Source: an uncultured Oscillospiraceae bacterium (lineage in GTDB: Bacteria; Bacillota; Clostridia; Oscillospirales; Oscillospiraceae). Taken from it: a stretch of DNA of 6,652 bases. Below are positions 1 to 5,866 of this stretch, piece by piece. The position numbers were made by a program, and so were the translations under genes. Where the stretch lies: assembly GCA_900769995.1 (NCBI GenBank), contig CAAGIT010000062.1, positions 1-6,652 of the forward strand, in the 5' to 3' direction. The notes below the pieces were generated by a model. It saw only the letters and a list, made by a program, of their open reading frames with translations. It had not been told where the DNA came from and searched no databases. Position 1 is the stretch's first letter. Each line of letters begins with the position of its first letter.

Positions 1-1
1 C

Positions 2-421
2 TTTTCCGTCGAGAAAGATCGCAACAAGGTAGAAATTACGATCCACGCCGCAAACACCTATTTCCGCGCCAGCGAGGCAACGTCGGATATGTTCGCCTCT
101 ATCGACGCAGCCGTCTCCACGATGGAGCGTCAGATCCGCAAGAACAAGACCCGTCTTGCCCGTCGTCTGCGTCAGGATGCGTTCTCCCGCACCGCCGAAG
201 TTACCTCCTTTGCTCCGGAGTCGGAGGAAGAAAGCAGCTTTGAGATCGTGCGCGTGAAGGAATTCCCGATGAAGCCGATGACCCGCGAGGAAGCAATCTT
301 GCAGATGAATCTGCTGGAACACAACTTCTTTGCTTTCAAGGACGAGGAAAACGGCGAAGCCTTTGCGGTGGTTTACAAGAGAAACGACGGCGGCTACGGT
401 CTGATTGAAAATATTGATTGA
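2..421 (+). CDS. hpf: Ribosome hibernation promoting factor, long form (5' partial)
   Basis: The reading frame is open from the window edge and ends in TGA at 419-421, giving 139 visible residues. The product binds the small ribosomal subunit and drives formation of inactive 100S ribosome dimers in stationary phase or stress. Visible residues 1-57 are the last part of the N-terminal ribosome-binding fold, with a beta strand (NKVEITIHA), then a helix ending in the basic stretch MERQIRKNKTRLARR. A linker rich in Glu and Ser follows (about 60-78). Residues 79-136 are the C-terminal dimerisation domain, with the family signatures IVRVKEFPMKPM, EEAILQMNLLEHNFFAF and VVYKRNDGGYGLIE. Having both domains marks the long form, usually about 175-190 residues, so roughly 40 N-terminal residues are missing on the left. 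An internal Met codon at 89 is not the true start because homology continues upstream of it. A strong hairpin terminator follows, and the next genes are convergent. Confidence 0.95.
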   Translation, partial: FSVEKDRNKVEITIHAANTYFRASEATSDMFASIDAAVSTMERQIRKNKTRLARRLRQDAFSRTAEVTSFAPESEEESSFEIVRVKEFPMKPMTREEAILQMNLLEHNFFAFKDEENGEAFAVVYKRNDGGYGLIENID

Positions 422-445
422 ATCGTACCGGATAAATAAATTTTG

Positions 446-480
446 ACCCGTGTCGGAGCTTCGGCTCCGACACGGGTTTT
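446..480. terminator. Intrinsic terminator between convergent hpf and rnf operon
   Basis: A perfect 14-bp stem pairs 446-459 (ACCCGTGTCGGAGC) with 464-477 around the loop TTCG at 460-463. On the + strand this is a C(UUCG)G tetraloop, an unusually stable RNA cap. T-rich sequence follows (TTT at 478-480, then GTAAATTTTT), so it fits best as the hpf terminator. On the - strand the hairpin is followed by CAAAATTTATTT, which is less T-rich but may still end the rnf transcript, whose last stop codon lies 22 bases before the stem. No other hairpin terminator is visible downstream of rnfB in the window. Confidence 0.9.
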
Positions 481-498
481 GTAAATTTTTGGGTTATT

Positions 499-1326
499 TT
501 ATCGCCACATAGCGGGAACTGCATCGAGATCGGTTCGCAGGTTGGAGTCCGAGATCAGATGACGCGGACAGACCGCCGCACACCGACCGCAGGAGACACA
601 CTTGCTGTAATCGATCGTTGCCAAGTTATGGATAATATGGATGGCATCATAATCGCACTGCTTTTCGCACAGATGGCAGCCAATGCAGCCGATATTGCAG
701 TATAGGCGGGTATACGCCCCGCGATTGAGATTCGAACAGGCAACCACGATGTCCGTATGATAAGTAACGGGCACAATGACCTTACGCGGGCACGCCTCCA
801 CGCACTGCATACAGCCGGTACATTTTTCCGCATCGACACGGGCAACACCGTTTTCCACATGAATCGCATCGAATTTACACACCGATACGCAGGTGCCGAA
901 ACCCAAACAGCCGTTCGGGCAGGCGGAAGGGCCGTCACCGGTCACGAACATTGCCGCACGGCAGTCGGCAATGCCGTCATAGTCACCCTTCGCCAGATGA
1001 TTTTGACCGCGGCACTTGACCATGGCGACCTTGCGCTCGACCTCGACACTTTCCACACCCATGATCTCGGACATTTTCTTCGCCGCTTCACCGCCGCCGG
1101 CAGCGCACAGACCGATCTCTGCCTTGCCGTCAATGACCGCCTGTGCATACGCCTGACAGCCCGCAAAGCCGCAGCCGCCGCAATTCGCCCCCGGCAGAGC
1201 ATCCACCAGCAACGGCAGGCGTTCATCGGTTTTGACCGCGAACACCTTTGAGGCGATGGCGAGCACCGCGCCGAACAAGCCGCCCATTGCACCAAGGACA
1301 AGGACCGCATAGAGAATCTTTTCCAT
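499..1326 (-). CDS. rnfB: Rnf complex iron-sulfur subunit RnfB
   Basis: This is the cytoplasmic ferredoxin-like subunit that takes electrons from reduced ferredoxin and feeds the membrane part of Rnf. The product has 275 residues. Residues 4-28 form an N-terminal membrane helix. Cys49, Cys52, Cys57 and Cys74 (LPGANCGGCGFAGC motif) are the N-terminal [4Fe-4S] domain typical of RnfB. Two ferredoxin modules follow: Cys136/140/146/150 with Cys169/172/175/179, and Cys214/217/220/224 with Cys243/246/249/253. Together these predict about five [4Fe-4S] clusters. Extra cysteines lie at 105, 122, 197 and 210. The ATG start at 1326 has AGGAGG seven bases upstream (1338-1333). RnfB is the last gene of the operon and the only one not overlapping its neighbour, lying 12 bases after the rnfA stop. 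Length and motifs fit the shorter clostridial RnfB. It ends in TAA at 501-499, ahead of the shared terminator. Confidence 0.97.
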   Translation of the reverse strand: MEKILYAVLVLGAMGGLFGAVLAIASKVFAVKTDERLPLLVDALPGANCGGCGFAGCQAYAQAVIDGKAEIGLCAAGGGEAAKKMSEIMGVESVEVERKVAMVKCRGQNHLAKGDYDGIADCRAAMFVTGDGPSACPNGCLGFGTCVSVCKFDAIHVENGVARVDAEKCTGCMQCVEACPRKVIVPVTYHTDIVVACSNLNRGAYTRLYCNIGCIGCHLCEKQCDYDAIHIIHNLATIDYSKCVSCGRCAAVCPRHLISDSNLRTDLDAVPAMWR

Positions 1327-1338
1327 ACCTTCCCCTCC

Positions 1339-1929
1339 TTAGAAAACCTTGAAGCCGGAGAAGCCCATAAAGGACAATGCGAGCAAGCCCGCCGCGATCA
1401 GCGCGATCGGGAAGCCTCGGAATGCCTTGGGGCAGTCACAATCCTCCAAGCGTTCCCGCACGGACGAGAACAGGAGAATCGCCAGCGTAAAACCTACGCC
1501 GCCGGTGATGCCATAGACCAGAGCTTCGATAAAGCTGTAGCCGTTTTGGATATTCAGCAGGGCAACACCCAGCACCGCACAGTTGGTGGTAATCAGAGGC
1601 AGATAAATGCCCAAAGCCTGATACAGTGCCGGAACCGCTTTCTGCAGGAACATCTCAACCAACTGCACAAGCGAGGCAATGACGAGGATGAAAACCACCG
1701 TCTGCATATACTCCAGCTCCAGCGAGACCAGCAGAAATTCGTTGACCGCCCACGTTGCAGCCGAGGCAATGCCCATAACAAATGTGACCGCGATGCCCAT
1801 GCCGAGCGCGGTATCCATTTTCTTGGAAACACCCATAAACGGGCAGATGCCGAGGAATTTGACCAGGATAAAGTTTTCCGCCAGAATCGCGTTCAGGGAG
1901 ATCGTGAACAGGGTAACAAATAGATTCAT
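1339..1929 (-). CDS. rnfA: Rnf complex membrane subunit RnfA
   Basis: This is an integral membrane subunit of the ion-pumping core and a paralogue of RnfE. The product has 196 residues and about six hydrophobic segments (roughly 4-26, 40-58, 70-90, 102-126, 134-156 and 172-192). Cys29 in FLGICPFMGVS and Cys117 in LITTNCAVLG are the half-helix cysteines. In Rnf and Nqr structures, each of the two paralogues supplies a pair of these to a membrane-embedded [2Fe-2S] cluster at the RnfA-RnfE interface. AENFILVKFLG and ITTNCAVLG are strong family signatures, and the length is normal for RnfA. The ATG start at 1929 overlaps the rnfE stop in an ATGA, with AGGAGG at 1942-1937 and a 7-base spacer, so translation is probably coupled to rnfE. 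The protein ends in TAA at 1341-1339. Confidence 0.97.
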   Translation of the reverse strand: MNLFVTLFTISLNAILAENFILVKFLGICPFMGVSKKMDTALGMGIAVTFVMGIASAATWAVNEFLLVSLELEYMQTVVFILVIASLVQLVEMFLQKAVPALYQALGIYLPLITTNCAVLGVALLNIQNGYSFIEALVYGITGGVGFTLAILLFSSVRERLEDCDCPKAFRGFPIALIAAGLLALSFMGFSGFKVF

Positions 1930-2567
1930 TGCTCTGCCTCCTTTTTCTCCGCTTTTTCCGCCAGATGACGGTTAAACCACTGAGCAAAGGCGATGAGACA
2001 GCCCATGGTCAAGAATCCGCCGACCGGCAAAATCATCAGCAGTGCCGGATATTGCTCCGGCAGCACGCGGATGCCATCGGCACCGAATACACCCGCGCCG
2101 AAGGTTCCGCTGCCGAGCAGCTCACGGATGATGCACATAATGACCAGCGCAGCCGTATAGCCGATGCCCTGCGTCAGACCGTCCACCGCCGAAGCCGCCA
2201 CACCGTGCTTCGAAGCAAATGCCTCCGCACGGCCGAGGATGATGCAGTTGACGACGATCAGCGGGATAAACACGCCAAGGCTTGACGAAAGTGCCGGCAA
2301 AAACGCCTTGAGCAGCATTTCGACCATCGACACAAAGCCCGCAATAATGACGATATACGCCGCAATGCGGATTTTGTTGGGGATGACCTTGCGCAGCAGG
2401 GAGATAACGACGTTGGAGCAGATCAGAATGATCGTGACGGACAATCCCATGCCGATGCCGTTAAACAGCGTGGTCGTGATCGCCATTGTTGAGCACAGAC
2501 CCAAAAGCTGGCTCAAAACGGGGTTATTGGTGAGGAGTCCCTCTTTTAACCGCTTTTTGAAATTCAT
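1926..2567 (-). CDS. rnfE: Rnf complex membrane subunit RnfE
   Basis: This integral membrane subunit pairs with RnfA as an inverted-topology paralogue. The product has 213 residues. It opens with the typical NFKKRLKEGLLTNNPVLSQLLG stretch and has about six membrane segments. Cys25 (LLGLCSTMAIT) and Cys108 (LIVVNCIILGRAEAFAS) match the cluster-binding positions of the family, equivalent to RnfA Cys29 and Cys117. The C-terminus is a short charged tail rich in Lys and Glu (about 204-213), expected in the cytoplasm. The ATG start at 2567 lies in an ATGA overlap with the rnfG stop and has a strong AAGGAGGTG (2581-2573) five bases upstream, the best ribosome binding site in the operon. The stop TGA at 1928-1926 overlaps the rnfA start. 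Length is typical for RnfE, and the Cys pairs and gene order exclude the paralogue NqrD. Confidence 0.97.
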   Translation of the reverse strand: MNFKKRLKEGLLTNNPVLSQLLGLCSTMAITTTLFNGIGMGLSVTIILICSNVVISLLRKVIPNKIRIAAYIVIIAGFVSMVEMLLKAFLPALSSSLGVFIPLIVVNCIILGRAEAFASKHGVAASAVDGLTQGIGYTAALVIMCIIRELLGSGTFGAGVFGADGIRVLPEQYPALLMILPVGGFLTMGCLIAFAQWFNRHLAEKAEKKEAEQ

Positions 2568-3085
2568 CCCTGCACCTCCTTCACATATGCAAGTGCGAGG
2601 TTCACGCCTTTCGATACCGCACGGGAGGTCACCGTCGCGCCGGTCAGCGCATCGATCTGACCGCCATCCTTGGTCACGGCGAAGTCGCCGGAACCGCCGA
2701 CAAACTGGCTGCGGAAATCCTCTCTTGTACAGTTCGCACCGAGGGAGGCCGTTTCCGCATGACTGATAATACTCACGCCGGTCACAGCGCCGCCGTTGTC
2801 CACGCCAACCATCATGTCGATCGCACCGCCAAAGCCGTTCACGCTCACACGCACGACATATCCGGCCTCCCCTGCACGATAGGCGGCAATCACGCCTTCC
2901 TTCTGTACGGGCAGCTCCTCATAATTGTCCGCAGGCAGAACCTCCTGCATCGCTTGTACCGCCTTTTCATCCTCCAAAGCCTGGATTTTATCCTCTGTGA
3001 GATAATTTGTCAGCCCCAGCAGACCGGCAACAACCGCCGTGATGAGCAGCAGGGTCAGCGTCAGGCGAAGAATGTATTTTGTCAT
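2564..3085 (-). CDS. rnfG: Rnf complex flavoprotein subunit RnfG
   Basis: RnfG carries a covalently bound FMN on the outer side of the membrane and passes electrons within the complex. The product has 173 residues. Residues 5-27 form a single N-terminal membrane anchor. The rest is one FMN-binding domain ending in DALTGATVTSRAV (145-157). In this [ST]GAT motif Thr151 is the expected acceptor of FMN through a phosphoester bond, made by the flavin transferase ApbE; no apbE is in this window. The family's HxETPGLG motif appears as HAETASLGA (109-117), with Ala-Ser where Pro-Gly is common. The ATG start at 3085 overlaps the rnfD stop (ATGA). Its ribosome binding site (GGTGAGG, 3096-3090) is weaker than those of rnfE, rnfA and rnfB, so it likely depends on coupling to rnfD. 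Length is slightly short but within the family range. Confidence 0.96.
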   Translation of the reverse strand: MTKYILRLTLTLLLITAVVAGLLGLTNYLTEDKIQALEDEKAVQAMQEVLPADNYEELPVQKEGVIAAYRAGEAGYVVRVSVNGFGGAIDMMVGVDNGGAVTGVSIISHAETASLGANCTREDFRSQFVGGSGDFAVTKDGGQIDALTGATVTSRAVSKGVNLALAYVKEVQG

Positions 3086-4095
3086 TTCGCCTCACCGCCC
3101 TTCTTTTCCTTGACCGCACCAAAGCGTTTGGGAATACCAATTTTGTCAAAGAAGCCGCAGCAGCAATTCATAATCAAAATCGCGTAGGTCACGCCCTCGA
3201 CATAGGAACCGAAATAGCGGAACAAAATCGTCAGGACACCGCAGCCGATACCAAAGCCGATCTGACCGCCGTGGGTCACGGGTGAGGTCGTGTAGTCCGT
3301 TGCCATAAAAATCGCGCCGAGCATCAGACCGCCGGACAGGAGCTGATAGAGCATCCAGTCCACTCTCGCGTTGCCGCCCAGAGGAAATACAAACGCCAGC
3401 ACCGCAACGCTTAGGATGTACGCCAGCGGAATCCGCAGGGAGATGACGCGGCGAGCCAGCAGATAAATACCGCCAAGGAGGAGTGCCAGTGCGGAAATCT
3501 CGCCGAGAGAACCGCCCACCTTGCCCAAAAACAGGTCGAGCAAGCTCTCCGCAGGAAGCTCCGATGCAGCCAGTGCCTCCATCGGGGTCGCAGAGGTCAG
3601 ACCGTCCAGTGCCGCAGCCGAGGGATTGGACAGAGCATCAATCGAAGTTCCTGCCCTGACCCAGTTGCCGGACATCAGGCTCGGCCAGCTAAACAGGAAC
3701 GCACGGGCTGCCAGCGCGGGGTTGACAACGTTCAGACCGATGCCGCCAAAGAGCTGCTTGACCACGACGATCGCAAACAAGTCCGCGATCAGAATCGTCC
3801 AAAACGGCAGGGTCACCGGACTGACAAAGGCAATGAGCATACCCGTCACCACCGCAGAGAGGTCGCGGATGGTGTTGTCCTTTTTCATCACCTTGCGGTA
3901 GCCCCATTCGGACACGATACAGCCCATCACCGACATCATCGTGAGCGTCAGCGCGCGCCAGCCGAAGAAATAGATCGCCGCAGCCAGTGCCGGCAGCAGG
4001 GCGAGGCACACATCACCCATGATCACCTTTGTGGAATTATTGCTGTGCGCGTGCGGGGAGGAGGAGATCGTCAAAACGACAGGGTTGGTTTTCAT
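3082..4095 (-). CDS. rnfD: Rnf complex membrane flavoprotein subunit RnfD
   Basis: RnfD is a polytopic membrane subunit with covalent FMN that moves electrons across the membrane and takes part in ion pumping. The product has 337 residues and about ten hydrophobic segments, split by an external loop at about 138-198. SSSPHAHSNNSTKVIMGDV near the N-terminus and GLNVVNPALAARAFLF (120-135) are family signatures. The FMN attachment motif is DGLTSATPME (164-173), with Thr170 as likely acceptor. The usual Gly of SGAT is Ser here, a variant I believe also occurs in other Gram-positive RnfD proteins. The last membrane segment ends in the unusual run MNCCCGFFD (309-317), with three consecutive cysteines. 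The ATG start at 4095 overlaps the rnfC stop (ATGA), with AGGAGG at 4111-4106 ten bases upstream. The stop TGA at 3084-3082 overlaps rnfG. Confidence 0.97.
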   Translation of the reverse strand: MKTNPVVLTISSSPHAHSNNSTKVIMGDVCLALLPALAAAIYFFGWRALTLTMMSVMGCIVSEWGYRKVMKKDNTIRDLSAVVTGMLIAFVSPVTLPFWTILIADLFAIVVVKQLFGGIGLNVVNPALAARAFLFSWPSLMSGNWVRAGTSIDALSNPSAAALDGLTSATPMEALAASELPAESLLDLFLGKVGGSLGEISALALLLGGIYLLARRVISLRIPLAYILSVAVLAFVFPLGGNARVDWMLYQLLSGGLMLGAIFMATDYTTSPVTHGGQIGFGIGCGVLTILFRYFGSYVEGVTYAILIMNCCCGFFDKIGIPKRFGAVKEKKGGEAK

Positions 4096-5408
4096 TTCTT
4101 CTCACCCTCCTTTGCCTTTGCATCCCGGAGCAACTTTTTCGCCGTGCGGAAGCTTTGCACCAGCGGGATTCCCGCCGGACAGGTATAGGCGCAGCTTCCA
4201 CATTCCACGCAATCCGTCACATTGCCCTTCTCCAGTTTTTCCACATCGCCGTTGATGCGGGCGCGGTTCAGGAAAATCGGCATCAGGTGCATCGGACACA
4301 CATCCACGCACTTACCGCAGCGGATACAATGCGGCTCCTCGACCACATAGCGATCCTCTTTGCTGTAACAGGTCAGGGCGTTATTGCCCTTGATCGTGCC
4401 GCAGGCAAGGGTCGGCTGGGCAATGCCCATCATCGGGCCGCCGCAGAGAATCTTATACGGTGTGCAGCGGAAACCGCCGGCAGCCTCGACCAAATCGGAG
4501 TACAGCGTTCCGATCGGTGCGAGGAAATTACCCGGTTTATTGACGGCTTTGCCCGTCACAGTCAGCGCACGGCGCACCAGAGGCATCCCGTCATAGACCG
4601 CGTCATAGATCGCCGCGCAGGTCGCGGCATTGAATACCGCGCAGCCGACTGCCGCAGGCAGTCCCCCGGGAGGCACACACCGACCGGTCACGGACTGGAT
4701 GAGCTGTTTTTCTGCGCCCTGCGGATAGCGCACACGCAGGGCGATCACTTCAACATCCGCCTCCAGTACCGCACGCATGGAGCGGATCGCCTCGGGCTTA
4801 TTGCTCTCGATGCCGACGGCTGTACGCTTCGGCTTCAGAATCTTGCGAATGATCTCCAAACCACCTGCAATTCGGCGCGGAGATTCGCGCATCAATCGGT
4901 CATCCGCAGTAATATACGGCTCACATTCCGCGCCGTTGACGATCACGGTATCGACCTTCTCCAGGCCGGAGGAAATCTTGACATTGGTCGGGAAGCCCGC
5001 ACCGCCCATGCCTGTGATACCGGCCTCGCGGATAATGGAAATCAGCTCCTCCGCCGTCAGGGAATCCACATTGCTGCGTTTCTTGATTTCCGGCGCGTAT
5101 GTATCCTTTCCGTCATTCTCGATCACCACGCACATACCCGCCGCACCCGAGGGTGTCGGACGCGGCTCCACGGCAATCACCGTGCCGGAAACGGAGGCAT
5201 GAACGGGAACGCACAAACCTTGTCCGTCGCCGATCTTCTGGCCGATCAGGACACGCTGTCCGATGGAAACACAGGGTGTGCAGGGTCTTCCTATATGCTG
5301 TGACATTGCAATGCTGACGATTTTCGGTTGGATCGGCGTGATCGCCATTTCTCGCGTCAGCTCCTTATAGCCGCGCGGATGGACACCGCCGAAGAAAGAA
5401 CGTGCCAT
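4092..5408 (-). CDS. rnfC: Rnf complex NADH-binding subunit RnfC
   Basis: RnfC is the peripheral cytoplasmic subunit that exchanges electrons with NAD(H), and the first gene of the operon. With the ATG at 5408 the product has 438 residues. It opens with FFGGVHPRGYKELT, a hallmark of RnfC. Residues about 35-82 form a biotinyl-like sandwich domain. GMGGAGFPT (133-141) and NGAECEPY (158-165) belong to the nucleotide/FMN fold shared with the NuoF-type 51-kDa subunit of complex I. Two [4Fe-4S] motifs close the protein: Cys361/364/367/371 and Cys400/403/406/410. The ATG at 5408 is preferred because AGAGGTG (5424-5418) sits nine bases upstream. Earlier in-frame starts (GTG at 5420, ATG at 5417) lie within or against that ribosome binding site and would add only four residues. 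The stop TGA at 4094-4092 overlaps rnfD. RnfC is oriented away from glyA, with its own promoter region upstream. Confidence 0.97.
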   Translation of the reverse strand: MARSFFGGVHPRGYKELTREMAITPIQPKIVSIAMSQHIGRPCTPCVSIGQRVLIGQKIGDGQGLCVPVHASVSGTVIAVEPRPTPSGAAGMCVVIENDGKDTYAPEIKKRSNVDSLTAEELISIIREAGITGMGGAGFPTNVKISSGLEKVDTVIVNGAECEPYITADDRLMRESPRRIAGGLEIIRKILKPKRTAVGIESNKPEAIRSMRAVLEADVEVIALRVRYPQGAEKQLIQSVTGRCVPPGGLPAAVGCAVFNAATCAAIYDAVYDGMPLVRRALTVTGKAVNKPGNFLAPIGTLYSDLVEAAGGFRCTPYKILCGGPMMGIAQPTLACGTIKGNNALTCYSKEDRYVVEEPHCIRCGKCVDVCPMHLMPIFLNRARINGDVEKLEKGNVTDCVECGSCAYTCPAGIPLVQSFRTAKKLLRDAKAKEGEKK

Positions 5409-5417
5409 AGCTTGCAT

Positions 5418-5424
5418 CACCTCT
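5418..5424 (-). promoter_or_regulatory. Ribosome binding site that fixes the rnfC start
   Basis: AGAGGTG lies nine bases before the ATG at 5408. The GTG at 5420 overlaps this element and the ATG at 5417 abuts it, so neither can be served by it. This supports the MARSFFGG N-terminus. Confidence 0.7.
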
Positions 5425-5438
5425 ACTTACAAAAATAC

Positions 5439-5456
5439 ACGTTAACTATATCACAA
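5439..5456 (-). promoter_or_regulatory. Candidate Rex operator over the rnf -10 element
   Basis: The 18-base sequence TTGTGATATAGTTAACGT fits the Rex layout of two 7-base half sites around a 4-base spacer. Against TTGTTAA-N4-TTAACAA it matches 10 of 14 fixed positions; the G at position 5 also occurs in the TTGTGAA form of the site. It fully covers the proposed -10 hexamer, so binding would block transcription. Rex releases DNA when NADH/NAD+ is high, and Rnf uses NAD+/NADH, so the regulation would make metabolic sense. No rex gene is in the window, and a short degenerate motif can arise by chance in AT-rich DNA. Confidence 0.45.
5445..5453 (-). promoter_or_regulatory. Candidate extended -10 promoter of the rnf operon
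   Basis: Reading leftward, TGATATAGT contains a -10 hexamer TATAGT (five of six consensus bases) with the TGn extension one base upstream. No good -35 lies 17 bases further up (TAGATT), which is usual for extended -10 promoters. Transcription would begin near 5438, leaving a leader of about 30 bases before the rnfC ATG that includes its ribosome binding site. A weaker alternative is TTGACA (5517-5512) with a 17-base spacer to CAAAAT (5494-5489). Confidence 0.5.
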
Positions 5457-5509
5457 GCAGCCTTAAAAATCTACGCTCTACCCCAAGGATTTTGTTGTGT
5501 CTCATAAAT

Positions 5510-5558
5510 TTTGTCAAATTATCTAAAATATTTTAGCTCTATTTGTCAAAATGACAAA
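5510..5558. repeat. Direct repeats and dyads in the rnf-glyA divergent region
   Basis: Two identical 9-mers TTTGTCAAA (5510-5518 and 5542-5550) lie 32 bases apart in the same orientation, about three helical turns. Between them, almost centred, is a perfect 14-base palindrome CTAAAATATTTTAG (5523-5536). The right 9-mer also forms an inverted repeat with TGACAAA at 5552-5558. This may be a regulator-binding array. On the - strand both 9-mers contain TTGACA, so unused or weak -35 elements are a simpler alternative. Confidence 0.5.
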
Positions 5559-5626
5559 AATTCGTGAGTGTACAAAGTGCACAGAAATCATTTTCTATTT
5601 ACGCCGCTTTTCTGCCAAAGTGACGA

Positions 5627-5654
5627 TTGCAATTTTCGACAGAAAAGCTATAAT
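5627..5654 (+). promoter_or_regulatory. Sigma-70-type promoter of the glyA riboswitch leader
   Basis: TTGCAA at 5627-5632 (four of six -35 consensus bases) and a perfect TATAAT at 5649-5654 are separated by 16 bases. The predicted start is near 5661, about 20 bases before the first aptamer stem, as expected for a riboswitch leader. The leader from there to the glyA ATG is about 270 bases. Confidence 0.8.
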
Positions 5655-5680
5655 AGAAGTACAAATAAATAACCCATTGA

Positions 5681-5836
5681 GGCAGTTTGGGAAAGCGGTG
5701 CATGGCATCCTCCGAAGAAGCAAAACTTTCAGGGAAAAAGACCGAACTGTGGAGGGACTCTCTGGAGAATCTCATGCAAAGTGAGTGCCGAAGGTGCAAG
5801 GCGAAAGCCGAATCTCTCAGGCAAAAGGACAGAGGT
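5681..5836 (+). promoter_or_regulatory. Tandem glycine riboswitch controlling glyA
   Basis: Two glycine aptamers are arranged head to tail. Aptamer I (about 5683-5749) closes with an 8-bp P1, CAGTTTGG (5683-5690) with CCGAACTG (5742-5749). Next to it P2 pairs GAAAG (5691-5695) with CTTTC (5726-5730). It carries the core pieces CCGAAG (5712-5717) and TTTCAGG with the AAAAAGAC tail; its P3b arm is nearly absent. Aptamer II (about 5755-5835) has CTCT/AGAG as P1, GAGA (5765-5768) with TCTC (5813-5816) as P2, TGCCGAAGG (5786-5794), a GGC-GAAA-GCC hairpin (5800-5809) as P3b, and the hallmark CTCTCAGGCAAAAGGACAG. Known glycine riboswitches are mostly ON switches acting by transcription, and a terminator lies just downstream here. 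Higher glycine would therefore allow glyA expression. The direction is inferred from the family. Confidence 0.93.
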
Positions 5837-5838
5837 TA

Positions 5839-5856
5839 ATTCCGTGAAAGCGGAAT
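5839..5856 (+). other. Leader hairpin between riboswitch and terminator
   Basis: ATTCCG (5839-5844) and CGGAAT (5851-5856) form a perfect 6-bp stem with a TGAAAG loop, right after aptamer II. It has no T run and is not itself a terminator. It probably belongs to the expression platform, as part of the antiterminator fold or as a spacer helix; I could not resolve which. Confidence 0.6.
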
Positions 5857-5866
5857 ATCTGTGTAT

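Noticed and set aside
757..1251. A 164-codon + strand frame opposite rnfB
   Set aside because: It is a shadow of rnfB, whose 20 or more ordered cysteines on the - strand leave no doubt about the coding strand.
4029..5303. A 424-codon + strand frame opposite rnfC
   Set aside because: It is an antisense shadow of a high-GC gene. The product is rich in Arg, His and Ala without domains, while the - strand encodes a complete RnfC with all motifs.
5409..5420. GTG at 5420 or ATG at 5417 as the rnfC start
   Set aside because: The GTG overlaps and the ATG abuts the AGAGGTG that is well spaced for the ATG at 5408. They would add only MMQA- to the protein.
5568..5582. Small dyad GTGTAC-AAA-GTGCAC upstream of the glyA promoter
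   Set aside because: Only six pairs including a G-T wobble, no T run, and upstream of the predicted transcription start. It is not distinguishable from chance.
5551..5784. A 77-codon + strand reading frame in the intergenic region
   Set aside because: It runs through the glyA promoter and into both glycine aptamers, has no ribosome binding site, and its protein resembles nothing known to me. The RNA explanation is much stronger.
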